Positions 25,700 through 34,343 of a DNA stretch of 64,000 nt are shown in pieces. The stretch is from Streptomyces griseocarneus (lineage in GTDB: Bacteria > Actinomycetota > Actinomycetes > Streptomycetales > Streptomycetaceae). Under the pieces are notes generated by a model that had not been told where the DNA came from, made no database searches, and saw only the letters and a program-made list of their open reading frames with translations. The first letter of the stretch is position 1, and each line of letters starts with the position of its first letter. The position numbers and the translations under genes were made by a program. The DNA lies in the NCBI RefSeq assembly GCF_014655595.1, contig NZ_BNBL01000001.1:412310-476309 (forward strand), given 5' to 3'.

Positions 25700-26893
25700 T
25701 CAGGCGTCGTCGCCGCCCTGCCACAGGTCGGGGCCGAAGACCTCGTAGTGGATGCGCGCGGCCGGCACGCCCGCCGCCAGGAGCTGGGTGCGGGCGGCCT
25801 TCATGAAGGGGAGGGGGCCGCAGAGGTAGGCGGTGGCGCCGGCCGGGATGTCGAGGAGGGACAGGTCGGCCCGGCCCGTGCGGTCGGCCGGGCGGGGGGC
25901 CTCGGGGTGCTCGTACCAGACGTGGGCGGTGGCGTCGGGGAGCTTGGCGGTGAGCTGCTCGAGGTCGGCGCGGAAGGCGTGGGTGCTCTCGCCGCGGTCG
26001 GCGTGCACGACGACGACGCGGCGGCCGGCGCCGGTGGCGGCGAGGTGGGAGAGCATGCCGGTCATCGGGGTGCAGCCGATGCCGGCGGAGACGAGCAGGA
26101 GCGGCGAGTCGCCGTCGTCGAGGGCGACGTCGCCGAAGGGGTGGCTCACGCGCAGGACGTCGCCCACGGCGACGTGGTCGTGGAGGTGGTTCGAGACCTC
26201 GCCCGCCACGTCGCCGCCCACGCGCTTGACGGAGAACTGCAGGGCGTCGTCGGGGTGGCCGGAGAGGCTGTACTGGCGGATCTGCCGGGCGCCGTCGGCG
26301 AGGGTGACCTGGACGGAGACGTACTGGCCCGGGCGGGCGGCGGGCAGCGGACGCCCGTCGTCGGGGCGGACGAGGAAGGTGGTGACCTCCGCCGTCTCCC
26401 GGCGGCGGGCGACGACGCGGTAGGGCCGCCAGGTGTCGCCGAGCAGCACGCCGGCCCGGGCGTAGAGCCGGGCCTCGAGGGCGGTGAGGGCGCCGGCCAT
26501 CAGCCAGTAGACCTCGTCCCAGGCGGCCGCGACCTCGGGAGTGACCGCCTCGCCCAGCACCTCGGCGATGGCGGCGAAGAGGTGCCGGTGGACGACCGTG
26601 TACTGCTCGCGGGTGACGCCGAGCGAGGCGTGCTTGTGGGCGATGCGGGAGAGCATCGCGTCGGGGCGGACCCCGGGGTGCTCGATCAGGGCGGAGGCGA
26701 AGGAGGCGATGGCCCCGGCGAGGGCCCGCTGCTGGCTGCCGTCGGCCTGGTTGCCGCGGCTGAACAGGTCGCGCAGCAGTTCCGGGTGGGCGGCGAAGAG
26801 CTTGTCGTAGAAGAGCGGGGTGATCTCGTCGATCGCGCCGGCGACGGCGGGCAGGGTGGCGCGGACGATCTCGGTCGACTTCGGGGACAGCAT
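25700..26893 (-). CDS. hmp: Flavohaemoglobin (nitric oxide dioxygenase)
   Basis: 397 aa from ATG 26893 (GAGGAG upstream). Residues ~1-140 are the globin domain (MLSPKSTEIVRATLPAVAGA, ITPLFYDKLFAAHPELLRDL, with the proximal His in ALIEHPGV...HKHASLGV). Residues ~150-255 are the FAD domain (PGQYVSVQV, RQIRQYSLSG), and ~260-397 the NAD(P)H domain (LLLVSAGIGCTPMTGML, AYLCGPLPFMKAAR). It oxidises NO to nitrate with NADH and O2. A 23-bp NsrR-type site sits just upstream, and nsrR is the next gene on the same strand. Confidence 0.95.
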   Translation of the reverse strand: MLSPKSTEIVRATLPAVAGAIDEITPLFYDKLFAAHPELLRDLFSRGNQADGSQQRALAGAIASFASALIEHPGVRPDAMLSRIAHKHASLGVTREQYTVVHRHLFAAIAEVLGEAVTPEVAAAWDEVYWLMAGALTALEARLYARAGVLLGDTWRPYRVVARRRETAEVTTFLVRPDDGRPLPAARPGQYVSVQVTLADGARQIRQYSLSGHPDDALQFSVKRVGGDVAGEVSNHLHDHVAVGDVLRVSHPFGDVALDDGDSPLLLVSAGIGCTPMTGMLSHLAATGAGRRVVVVHADRGESTHAFRADLEQLTAKLPDATAHVWYEHPEAPRPADRTGRADLSLLDIPAGATAYLCGPLPFMKAARTQLLAAGVPAARIHYEVFGPDLWQGGDDA

Positions 26894-26922
26894 CGGGGCT
26901 CCTCGCATGTGCCTGTGGGGCT

Positions 26923-26945
26923 AATTGGTATCTGAGATTCGTATT
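26923..26945. promoter_or_regulatory. NsrR-type operator upstream of hmp
   Basis: The 23-bp sequence begins AATTGGTATCTGAGATTCG and ends TATT. It is an imperfect palindrome around a central base and is nearly identical to the site before nsrR. This spacing and sequence match the 11-1-11 NsrR sites known from S. coelicolor. It starts 30 bp upstream of the hmp ATG, overlapping the expected promoter. Confidence 0.8.
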
Positions 26946-26996
26946 TTTGGGTGTACGAATTCTCGGGCGTACGAACGGACGGACGGCGGGGGAGGG

Positions 26997-27446
26997 TCAG
27001 CTGCCGGGGCGCGCTCCGAGGCTCAGCAGCACCGGGCCCGTCGGTGAGCCGGTCAGCTCCTCGACCGTGATCGGGTCGAGCGCGGCGAAGAACGCCTCCT
27101 GGGCGGCGCGCAGCGCCCCGCGCAGCCGGCAGGCGCCGCGCAGCGGGCACGGCGGCTCGTCCTCGCAGCCCACGACGTCGCCCGCACCCTCGAGTTCGCG
27201 CACCAGCCGGCCGACCGAGCCCGTGCGCCCGGCGGGGGTGAGGGTCAGTCCGCCGCCCCGGCCCCGGCGGGCCTCCACGACCCCCAGGTGCTGCAGGCGG
27301 CTGACCACCTTGGCGGCGTGGGTGTACGGCACGCCGACGGCGTCGGCCACCTCGCGCGTGGTCGGCGCGGCGTCCTCGGTGTCGCCCGTCACCGCCAGGC
27401 GCATGGCGATGCGCAGGCCGATGTCGGTGCTCTTGGTCAGTCGCAC
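26997..27446 (-). CDS. nsrR: NsrR, Rrf2-family iron-sulphur nitric oxide sensor
   Basis: 149 aa. GTG 27446 is chosen because MRLTKSTDIGLRIAMRLAVT aligns with known NsrR starts. The upstream extension would cross the operator. The winged HTH includes TTREVADAVGVPYTHAAKVV and SRLQHLGVVEARRGRGGGLT. The cluster ligands are Cys94, Cys100 and Cys106 in C-x5-C-x5-C spacing, as in the [4Fe-4S] NsrR of S. coelicolor. NO destroys the cluster and relieves repression. Targets here are hmp and nsrR itself. Confidence 0.94.
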   Translation of the reverse strand: MRLTKSTDIGLRIAMRLAVTGDTEDAAPTTREVADAVGVPYTHAAKVVSRLQHLGVVEARRGRGGGLTLTPAGRTGSVGRLVRELEGAGDVVGCEDEPPCPLRGACRLRGALRAAQEAFFAALDPITVEELTGSPTGPVLLSLGARPGS

Positions 27447-27461
27447 GGCTGCACCGTAGCT

Positions 27462-27484
27462 AATTGGATTCTGAGATGCCAATT
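27462..27484. promoter_or_regulatory. NsrR-type operator upstream of nsrR
   Basis: AATTGGATTCTGAGATGCC followed by AATT forms a better palindrome than the hmp site (outer arms AATTGG and CCAATT). It starts 16 bp upstream of the nsrR GTG, indicating autoregulation. Confidence 0.8.
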
Positions 27485-27614
27485 TTTCCGTGTACGACCG
27501 GCGAGCGGCCGGATTGACAGGGAGTGATCACACCGGAAGTCTGGCCCCCGCTGGTTGACCAGTCAGTAACGACCGGCATTTGTGAAGACTTTTTCCGGAC
27601 TTTTTGGAGCACTT

Positions 27615-28508
27615 GTGGCACGACTTCGCGAACGCGGTGCGCGATACGGAAAGGCGCTGGCGGCGCTCGGCGCGGCTTCGGCCCTGACGGCGGGAGCGGC
27701 GGGTGCCGCCGGGGCGGCCACCCCGGCGGACGAAGCGGCCGGCGGCGCCCGCTACGTCGCCCTGGGCGACTCGTACACCTCCGGTCCCGGCATTCCCGAG
27801 CAGACCGGCGGCGACTGCGCCCGGTCCAGCGTCAACTACCCCGCGCTGACCGCGAAGGCCCTGGGCCAGACGTCCTTCAAGGACGTCAGCTGCAGCGGCG
27901 CCACCACCGACGACATGTGGCGCGCGCAGGGCGAGAACCAGCCGCAGCTGGACGCCCTCGGCAAGCGGACCAAGCTGGTCACCGTCGGCATCGGCGGCAA
28001 CGACATCGGCTTCGGCTCCATCATCGGCACCTGCGCCCAGCTGTCGGTCACCGACCCGGCCGGCGCCCCCTGCAAGAAGCAGTACACGGCGCCCGACGGC
28101 ACCGACCAGCTCACCACGCGCGTCAACGAGGCGGCCCCCAAGATCGCCCGCGTGCTGAAGGCCGTGCACGAGCGCGCCCCCTACGCCAAGGTCGTGCTGG
28201 TGGGCTACCCGACGATCATGCCGGACAGCGGCGCGAGCTGCTTCCCGGCCGTGCCGATCGCCGCCGGCGACGCCGCCTACCTGCGGGACACCGAGAAGCG
28301 GCTGAACGCGATGCTCAAGGAGCAGGCCCGCGTGGCGCACGTCCGCTTCGCCGACACCTACGGCCCGACCACCGGCCACGACGTGTGCGTGCCCGCCGCG
28401 GACCGCTGGGTCGAGGGCGCGAGCCCCGAGAACCCCGCCGCCCCCTTCCACCCCAACGCCAAGGGTGAGCAGGCCATGGCCGGCGCCGTGCTCGCGCGAC
28501 TGCGCTAG
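27615..28508 (+). CDS. Secreted SGNH/GDSL lipase-like hydrolase
   Basis: 297 aa. GTG 27615 is preferred because GGAG lies six bases upstream and it gives a clean signal peptide (MARLRERGARYGKALAALGA, ending near GAAGAAT). GTG 27582 in the same frame lacks a ribosome site. The catalytic blocks are YVALGDSYTSGPG (Ser), a Gly in SCSGATT, GIGGNDIGF (Asn) and PFHPNAKG (His). Six Cys in the mature part suggest three disulphides, as in the Streptomyces rimosus/coelicolor extracellular lipases. It is probably a lipase or esterase. Confidence 0.9.
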   Translation: MARLRERGARYGKALAALGAASALTAGAAGAAGAATPADEAAGGARYVALGDSYTSGPGIPEQTGGDCARSSVNYPALTAKALGQTSFKDVSCSGATTDDMWRAQGENQPQLDALGKRTKLVTVGIGGNDIGFGSIIGTCAQLSVTDPAGAPCKKQYTAPDGTDQLTTRVNEAAPKIARVLKAVHERAPYAKVVLVGYPTIMPDSGASCFPAVPIAAGDAAYLRDTEKRLNAMLKEQARVAHVRFADTYGPTTGHDVCVPAADRWVEGASPENPAAPFHPNAKGEQAMAGAVLARLR

Positions 28509-28514
28509 GCCCTG

Positions 28515-28558
28515 TCCGGCGGAGGGGCCCCGGGGCTCGCCCCCGGCACCTCTCCGCC
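28515..28558. terminator. Imperfect long hairpin after the SGNH lipase gene
   Basis: CGGCGGAGgGGCCCCGGGG pairs imperfectly with CCCCCGGcacCTCTCCGCCG around a short loop, starting 8 bp after the stop. It is a likely factor-independent or mRNA-stabilising hairpin. Confidence 0.6.
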
Positions 28559-28724
28559 GTGACGGCGACCGGCCCACGGATACGGCCCGGCGGTGCCGGA
28601 CCGCGCCGCGGCCCAGGTGACGATCCGCCGGACGGGCCGGGGCGGCGGTCCTGGGCAAACGCCTGTCGGAGGGCGGGCTCCGCGAGTAGGCTCCGGGGCC
28701 CGTTCGTCCGACACGGAGGCACAC

Positions 28725-30560
28725 ATGGCCCTCGCCAGACCGAACACCCGCCGGAGCCTGTCCGTCCTGGCGGCGACGGCAGCGCTCCTCACCGGTGCGC
28801 CGGCCGCGCCCGCCGCCGCGGGGCCCGGCCCCGCGACGGCCCCCGCGCCCGGCAAGTCGCCCGTGGCGGTCGGCTACGGCGGGGCGGTGGCCAGCGTCGA
28901 CGCCGACGCCTCGGCGGCCGGCATCGAGGTGCTGCGCAAGGGCGGCAACGCCGTGGACGCCGCGGTCGCCACGGCCGCCGCCCTCGGCGTCACCGAGCCC
29001 TACTCCGCCGGCATCGGCGGAGGCGGCTACTTCGTCCACTACGACGCGAAGTCGGGCAAGGTCTCCACCCTCGACGGCCGCGAGAAGGCCCCGCTCAGCG
29101 CCACCAAGGACCTCTTCCTCGAGAACGGCCGGCCCCTCCCCTTCGCCGACGCCGTCACCAGCGGCCTGAGCGTCGGCACCCCCGGCACCCCCGCCACCTG
29201 GGACACGGCGCTGCGCACCTGGGGCAGCCGCCCGCTGGGCGACGTCCTGCGGCCGGCGCAGAAGCTCGCCCGGGACGGCTTCACCGTCGACGAGACCTTC
29301 CGCAAGCAGACCGCCGACAACCAGGCGCGCTTCAAGGACTTCCCCGCCAGCGCCGAGCTGTTCCTGCCCGGCGGCCGGCCGCCCGCCGTGGGCTCGAAGC
29401 TGAAGAACCCCGACCTCGCCCGCACCTACGGGCTGCTGGCCCGTCAGGGCGTGGACGCCGTCTACCGGGGCGCGGTCGGGCGCGACATCGTCCGCACCGT
29501 CCGCAAGCCCCCCGTCGACCCCGCCTCCCGGCGCGTCGCCCGGCCCGGCGACCTGACGGAGAAGGACCTGCGGTCCTACGCGGTGCGCGCCCAGGCCCCC
29601 ACCCGGGTCTCCTACCGCGGCCTGGACGTCTACGGCATCGCCCCCTCCTCGTCCGGCGGGACCACGGTCGGCGAGGCGCTGAACATCCTGGAGAACTCCC
29701 GGCTGGGCGGCCTGGACCGCACGGCCTACCTGCACCGCTACATCGAGGCCAGCCGCATCGCCTTCGCGGACCGCAACCGCTGGGTGGGCGACCCGGCGTT
29801 CGAGAAGGTGCCCGTCGAGGGGCTCACCTCGCAGCGCTTCGCCGACTCCCGCGCCTGCCTCATCAAGGACGACGCGGTCCTCACCAGCCCGCTGCCGCCC
29901 GGCGACCCCGCCCGGCCGGGGTCGTGCACGCGGCGGGGCACGCCCGCGCCCACCCCGTACGAGGGCGAGCACACCACGCACCTGACGGTCGCCGACAAGT
30001 GGGGCAACGTCGTCGCCTACACCCTGACCATCGAGCAGACCGGCGGCAGCGGCATCACCGTGCCCGGCCGCGGATTCCTGCTCAACAACGAGCTGACCGA
30101 CTTCTCCTTCACTCCCGTCAGCCCCGGCGTCCACGACCCCAACCTCCCCGGGCCGGGCAAGCGCCCGCGCTCCTCGCTGTCGCCGACGATCGTCCTCGAC
30201 CACGGCAGGCCCGCCTTCGCGCTGGGCTCGCCCGGCGGCGCGACGATCATCACCACCGTGCTGCAGACGCTGCTCAACCACGTCGACCGGAAGATGCCGC
30301 TCGTCGAGGCGATCGCCGCGCCGCGCGCCAGCCAGCGCAACGCGGCGGCGACGGAGCTGGAGCCGGGGCTGTGGGACAGCCCGGTGCGCGGGCGGCTCGA
30401 GGACAAGGGCCACGTCTTCAAGCCGAACCCCGAGATCGGCGCGGCGACGGGCGTCCAGCGGCTGCCCGACGGGCGATGGGTGGCCGCCGCCGAGAAGACC
30501 CGGCGCGGGGGCGGCTCGGCCATGGTCGTACGGCCGTCCGGGAAGCCGCCGGTGCGCTGA
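28725..30560 (+). CDS. ggt: Gamma-glutamyltransferase, secreted
   Basis: 611 aa from ATG 28725 (GGAGG six bases upstream). The signal peptide is MALARPNTRRSLSVLAATAA, ending near PAAPAAA. This is a full-length GGT precursor. The N-terminal segment includes GGNAVDAAVATAAALGVTEP and YSAGIGGGGYFV. The autocleavage site is HTTHLTVADKWGNVV, where the second Thr becomes the new N-terminus and nucleophile of the small subunit. The oxyanion/Gly region is LSPTIVLDHGRPAFALGSPG. It transfers or hydrolyses gamma-glutamyl groups from glutathione-like peptides outside the cell. It is monocistronic. Confidence 0.94.
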   Translation: MALARPNTRRSLSVLAATAALLTGAPAAPAAAGPGPATAPAPGKSPVAVGYGGAVASVDADASAAGIEVLRKGGNAVDAAVATAAALGVTEPYSAGIGGGGYFVHYDAKSGKVSTLDGREKAPLSATKDLFLENGRPLPFADAVTSGLSVGTPGTPATWDTALRTWGSRPLGDVLRPAQKLARDGFTVDETFRKQTADNQARFKDFPASAELFLPGGRPPAVGSKLKNPDLARTYGLLARQGVDAVYRGAVGRDIVRTVRKPPVDPASRRVARPGDLTEKDLRSYAVRAQAPTRVSYRGLDVYGIAPSSSGGTTVGEALNILENSRLGGLDRTAYLHRYIEASRIAFADRNRWVGDPAFEKVPVEGLTSQRFADSRACLIKDDAVLTSPLPPGDPARPGSCTRRGTPAPTPYEGEHTTHLTVADKWGNVVAYTLTIEQTGGSGITVPGRGFLLNNELTDFSFTPVSPGVHDPNLPGPGKRPRSSLSPTIVLDHGRPAFALGSPGGATIITTVLQTLLNHVDRKMPLVEAIAAPRASQRNAAATELEPGLWDSPVRGRLEDKGHVFKPNPEIGAATGVQRLPDGRWVAAAEKTRRGGGSAMVVRPSGKPPVR

Positions 30561-30621
30561 CGCGTGGTGCGCACGGGCGGCGCGAGCCGCTCGTCGCTCC
30601 TGCCGGGGCGCCTGGGATAGG

Positions 30622-30651
30622 CCGCCCGCATGGGTTGGGCGGGCGGGTTTT
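30622..30651. terminator. Terminator after ggt
   Basis: CCGCCCGC-(9 nt)-GCGGGCGG is an 8-bp perfect stem directly followed by GTTTT, 61 bp after the ggt stop. It is one of the few hairpins in the window with a T tract. Confidence 0.8.
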
Positions 30652-30761
30652 CCACAGGAACTGCGATGGTCTTGCCACGGGGAGTGACGGGACCTACGGT
30701 CGCATGCACACGCGGATCTTCGCGTGGCAGCCTTGCTCACGCCCCGGCAGAGGAGCAGCTC

Positions 30762-31604
30762 ATGGCCAACGTTGTCCGTGCCGCACTGGTCCAGGCGACC
30801 TGGACCGGTGACACCGAGTCGATGATCGCCAAGCATGAGGAGCACGCCCGCGCGGCCGCCGCGCAGGGCGCGAAGGTGATCGGCTTTCAGGAGGTGTTCA
30901 ACGCCCCCTACTTCTGCCAGGTGCAGGAGGACGAGCACTTCCGCTGGGCCGAGCCCGTCCCCGACGGCCCGACCGTCCGCCGGATGCGCGACCTCGCCCG
31001 GGAGACCGGCATGGTGATCGTCGTCCCGGTCTTCGAGGTCGAGTCCTCCGGCTTCTACTACAACACCGCCGCCGTCATCGACGCCGACGGCACCTACCTG
31101 GGCAAGTACCGCAAGCACCACATCCCGCAGGTCAGAGGCTTCTGGGAGAAGTACTACTTCAAGCCCGGCAACCTCGGCTGGCCCGTCTTCGACACCGCCG
31201 TCGGAAAGGTGGGGGTCTACATCTGCTACGACCGCCACTTCCCCGAGGGCTGGCGCTCGCTCGGCCTCGAGGGCGCCCAGCTCGTCTACAACCCCTCCGC
31301 CACCTCCCGCGGCCTGTCCGGGTACCTGTGGCGGCTCGAGCAGCCGGCCGCCGCCGTCGCCAACGAGTACTTCATCGCCGCGATCAACCGCGTCGGCCAG
31401 GAGGAGTACGGCGACAACGACTTCTACGGCACCTCCTACTTCGTCGACCCGCGCGGGCAGTTCGTGGGGGACGTCGCCAGCGACACCAAGGAGGAACTGC
31501 TCGTCCGCGACCTGGACTTCGGCCTCATCGAGGAGGTCCGCCGGCAGTGGGCGTTCTACCGGGACCGCCGGCCCGACGCCTACGACGGGCTGGTGCGTCC
31601 ATGA
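30762..31604 (+). CDS. Beta-ureidopropionase (N-carbamoyl-beta-alanine amidohydrolase)
   Basis: 280 aa from ATG 30762 with GAGGAG upstream. It is a nitrilase-superfamily amidase with the catalytic triad Glu44 (IGFQEVF), Lys118 (KYRKHHIPQ) and Cys155 (VYICYDRHFPE). The sequence RGFWEKYYFKPGNLGWPVF is typical of the N-carbamoyl-beta-alanine branch. It releases beta-alanine, CO2 and ammonia in the third step of reductive pyrimidine breakdown. The downstream aminotransferase, dihydropyrimidinase and LLM genes form one operon with it (4-bp overlap with the next gene). Confidence 0.9.
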   Translation: MANVVRAALVQATWTGDTESMIAKHEEHARAAAAQGAKVIGFQEVFNAPYFCQVQEDEHFRWAEPVPDGPTVRRMRDLARETGMVIVVPVFEVESSGFYYNTAAVIDADGTYLGKYRKHHIPQVRGFWEKYYFKPGNLGWPVFDTAVGKVGVYICYDRHFPEGWRSLGLEGAQLVYNPSATSRGLSGYLWRLEQPAAAVANEYFIAAINRVGQEEYGDNDFYGTSYFVDPRGQFVGDVASDTKEELLVRDLDFGLIEEVRRQWAFYRDRRPDAYDGLVRP

Positions 31605-32920
31605 GCCCGCTCCAGCCCTCCCTCCACGCCCGGCACCGGGCCGTGATGCCCGAGTGGCTCTCCCTCTACTACCGCGAGCCGCTCGAGCTCACCCACGGCG
31701 AGGGCCGGTACGTGTGGGACGCCGGCGGCCGGCGCTACCTCGACTTCTTCGGCGGCATCCTCACCACCATGACCGCCCACGCCCTGCCCGAGGTCACCAA
31801 GGCCGTCGCCGAGCAGGCCGGACGCATCCTGCACACCTCCACCCTCTACCTCGACCGGCACATGGTCGAGCTCGCCGAGCGCGTCGCGGCCCTGTCCGGC
31901 ATCCCCGACGCCCGGGTCTTCTTCACCGCCTCGGGCACCGAGGCCACCGACGCCGCCCTGCTGCTGGCCACCACCCACCGGCGCTCCAACCAGATCCTGG
32001 CCATGCGCAACAGCTACCACGGCCGCTCCTTCTCCGCCGTCGCCGTCACCGGCAACTCCGCCTGGTCGCCCACGAGCCTCTCGCCGCTGCAGACGCTCTA
32101 CGTCCACGGCGCGGTCCGCACCCGCGGCCCGTACGCCCACCTGTCCGACGGCGAGTTCATCGAGGCCTGCGCCCGGGACCTCGAGGACGTCCTCGGCCAG
32201 GCGCACGGCAACGTGGCCGCGCTCATCGCCGAACCGGTGCAGGGCGTCGGCGGGTTCACCGCGCCGCCCGACGGGCTCTACGCCGCCTTCCGTGAAGTCC
32301 TCGCACCGCGCGGCATCCTGTGGATCAGCGACGAGGTGCAGACCGGCTGGGGCCGCACCGGCGACCACTTCTGGGGCTGGCAGGCGCACGCCGCGGCCGG
32401 CCCGCCGGACCTGCTGACCTTCGCCAAGGGCATCGGCAACGGCATGTCCGTCGGCGGGGTCGTCGCCCGCGCGGAGATCATGAACTGCCTCGAGGCCAAC
32501 TCCATCTCCACCTTCGGCGGCAGCCCCGTCACCATGGCCGCCGGCCTCGCCAACCTCACCTACCTCCTCGAGCACGACCTGCAGGGCAACGCCCGCCGCG
32601 TCGGCGGCCTGCTCATCGAGCGGCTGCGCGCCATCGCCGCCGGGCTGCCGCTCGTCCGCGAGGTCCGCGGCCGCGGGCTGATGATCGGCGTCGAGCTCGT
32701 CGGACCCGACGGCGCGCCCTCGCCGCGCGCCGCCGCCCTCGCCCTCGAACACGCCCGGGAGGCCGGCCTGCTGCTCGGCAAGGGCGGCCGCGAGGGCAAC
32801 GTCCTGCGCATCGCCCCGCCGCTGACGCTGACCGTCGCCGAGGCGGAGGAGGGCGCCGCCGCACTCGAGGGGGCACTGCGCCGCACGGGGGGCACCATCT
32901 CCGAGGAGGAACGACCGTGA
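31601..32920 (+). CDS. Class III pyridoxal-phosphate aminotransferase (beta-alanine type)
   Basis: 439 aa from ATG 31601, overlapping the upstream stop. Fold-type I motifs: VFFTASGTEATDAALLLATT (PLP phosphate), NSYHGRSFSAVAVTG, the Asp in WISDEVQTGWGRTG, and the Lys of TFAKGIGNGMSVGG that forms the Schiff base. It ends with GNVLRIAPPLTLTVAEAEEG. Context between beta-ureidopropionase and dihydropyrimidinase suggests it removes the amino group of beta-alanine or 3-aminoisobutyrate, giving (methyl)malonate semialdehyde. The exact acceptor is unknown. AGXT2-like mammalian enzymes do the same job. Confidence 0.88.
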   Translation: MSPLQPSLHARHRAVMPEWLSLYYREPLELTHGEGRYVWDAGGRRYLDFFGGILTTMTAHALPEVTKAVAEQAGRILHTSTLYLDRHMVELAERVAALSGIPDARVFFTASGTEATDAALLLATTHRRSNQILAMRNSYHGRSFSAVAVTGNSAWSPTSLSPLQTLYVHGAVRTRGPYAHLSDGEFIEACARDLEDVLGQAHGNVAALIAEPVQGVGGFTAPPDGLYAAFREVLAPRGILWISDEVQTGWGRTGDHFWGWQAHAAAGPPDLLTFAKGIGNGMSVGGVVARAEIMNCLEANSISTFGGSPVTMAAGLANLTYLLEHDLQGNARRVGGLLIERLRAIAAGLPLVREVRGRGLMIGVELVGPDGAPSPRAAALALEHAREAGLLLGKGGREGNVLRIAPPLTLTVAEAEEGAAALEGALRRTGGTISEEERP

Positions 32921-34317
32921 CCACGACGATCATCAGCGGTGGCCTGGTCATCACCGCGGCCGACGAGACGCGCGCCGACGTCCTCGTCGAGGACGGCAAG
33001 GTCGCGGCCCTGGCCTCGCCCGGCAGCGCGTACGCCCGCGGCTGGAGCGCCGACCGCACCATCGACGCCACGGGGAAGTACGTGATCCCCGGCGGCGTCG
33101 ACGCCCACACCCACTTCGAGCTCCCCTTCGGCGGCACCTCCTCCTCCGACACCTTCGAGACGGGCACGCGGGCCGCCGCCTGGGGCGGCACCACCACCGT
33201 CGTCGACTTCGCGGTCCAGTCGCGCGGACGGGCGCTGCGCGAGGGCCTGGACGCCTGGCACGCCAAGGCCGAGGGGAAGTGCGCGATCGACTACGCCTTC
33301 CACATGATCCTCTCCGATGTGAACGACGGATCCCTGAAGGAGATGGACCTCCTGGTGGGGGAGGGGGTGACGTCGTTCAAGCTGTTCATGGCCTACCCCG
33401 GGGTGTTCTACAGCGACGACGGGCAGATCCTGCGGGCCATGCAGAGGTCCGCCGGCAACGGCGGGCTGATCATGATGCACGCCGAGAACGGCATCGCCAT
33501 CGACGTCCTGGTCGAACAGGCCCTCGCCGCCGGCAGGACCGACCCCCGCTACCACGGCGAGGTCCGCAGGGCGCTGCTGGAGGCCGAGGCCACCCACCGG
33601 GCCGTGCAGCTCGCCCGCGTCGCGGGCAGCCCGCTCTACGTCGTCCACGTCTCCGCCGAGGAGGCCGTCGCCGAGCTGGTCCAGGCGCGCGACAAGGGCC
33701 TGCCGGTCTTCGGCGAGACCTGCCCGCAGTACCTCTTCCTGTCCACCGACAACCTCGCCGAGCCGGGCTTCGAGGGCGCGAAGTACGTCTGCTCCACGCC
33801 GCTGCGCCCCCGCGAGCACCAGGCTGCGCTCTGGCGCGGGCTGCGCTCCGACGACCTGCAGGTGGTCTCCACCGACCACTGCCCGTTCTGCTTCTCCGGC
33901 CAGAAGGAGCTGGGCCGCGGCGACTTCTCGAAGATCCCCAACGGCCTGCCGGGCGTGGAGAACAGGATGGACCTGCTCCACCAGGCCGTCGTGGACGGCC
34001 ACATCTCCCGCCGCCGCTGGATCGAGATCGCCTGCGCCGCGCCCGCCCGCATGTTCGGCCTCGCCCCGCACAAGGGCACCATCACCCCGGGCGCCGACGC
34101 CGACATCGTCGTCTACGACCCGCACGCGACCCAGACGATCTCCGCCGAGACCCACCACATGAACGTCGACTACTCGGCGTACGAGGGCCGGCGCGTCACC
34201 GGGCAGGTCGAGACCGTCCTCTCGCGCGGCGAGGTCGTCATCGACCGCAGGCGCTTCACCGGCCGGGCGGGACACGGGCGCTTCGTGCCGCGCGCCACCT
34301 GCCAGTACCTCAACTAG
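32917..34317 (+). CDS. hydA: Dihydropyrimidinase
   Basis: 466 aa. GTG 32917 has GAGGAGG upstream and overlaps the previous stop (GTGA). It is a cyclic amidohydrolase with a binuclear zinc site: GGVDAHTHFELPFGG (His-x-His), TSFKLFMAYPG (carbamylated Lys), HAENG, VVHVSAEEAV, GETCPQYLF and STDHCPF (Asp). It hydrolyses dihydrouracil and dihydrothymine to N-carbamoyl-beta-amino acids. The C-terminus (VETVLSRGEVVIDRRRFTGR) is complete. It is the second-step enzyme of the operon. Confidence 0.94.
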   Translation: MTTTIISGGLVITAADETRADVLVEDGKVAALASPGSAYARGWSADRTIDATGKYVIPGGVDAHTHFELPFGGTSSSDTFETGTRAAAWGGTTTVVDFAVQSRGRALREGLDAWHAKAEGKCAIDYAFHMILSDVNDGSLKEMDLLVGEGVTSFKLFMAYPGVFYSDDGQILRAMQRSAGNGGLIMMHAENGIAIDVLVEQALAAGRTDPRYHGEVRRALLEAEATHRAVQLARVAGSPLYVVHVSAEEAVAELVQARDKGLPVFGETCPQYLFLSTDNLAEPGFEGAKYVCSTPLRPREHQAALWRGLRSDDLQVVSTDHCPFCFSGQKELGRGDFSKIPNGLPGVENRMDLLHQAVVDGHISRRRWIEIACAAPARMFGLAPHKGTITPGADADIVVYDPHATQTISAETHHMNVDYSAYEGRRVTGQVETVLSRGEVVIDRRRFTGRAGHGRFVPRATCQYLN

Positions 34318-34343
34318 CCCGTTCGTAAGGAGTGCACCGCACC

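Noticed and set aside
27582..27614. GTG 27582 as the start of the SGNH lipase
   Set aside because: There is no ribosome site upstream, and it adds residues before a clean signal peptide that begins at GTG 27615.
27528..31238. 1236-codon open frame on the minus strand
   Set aside because: It lies antisense to the SGNH lipase, ggt and beta-ureidopropionase genes and is low-complexity Gly/Ala/Arg sequence with no domain. It is a GC-bias shadow.
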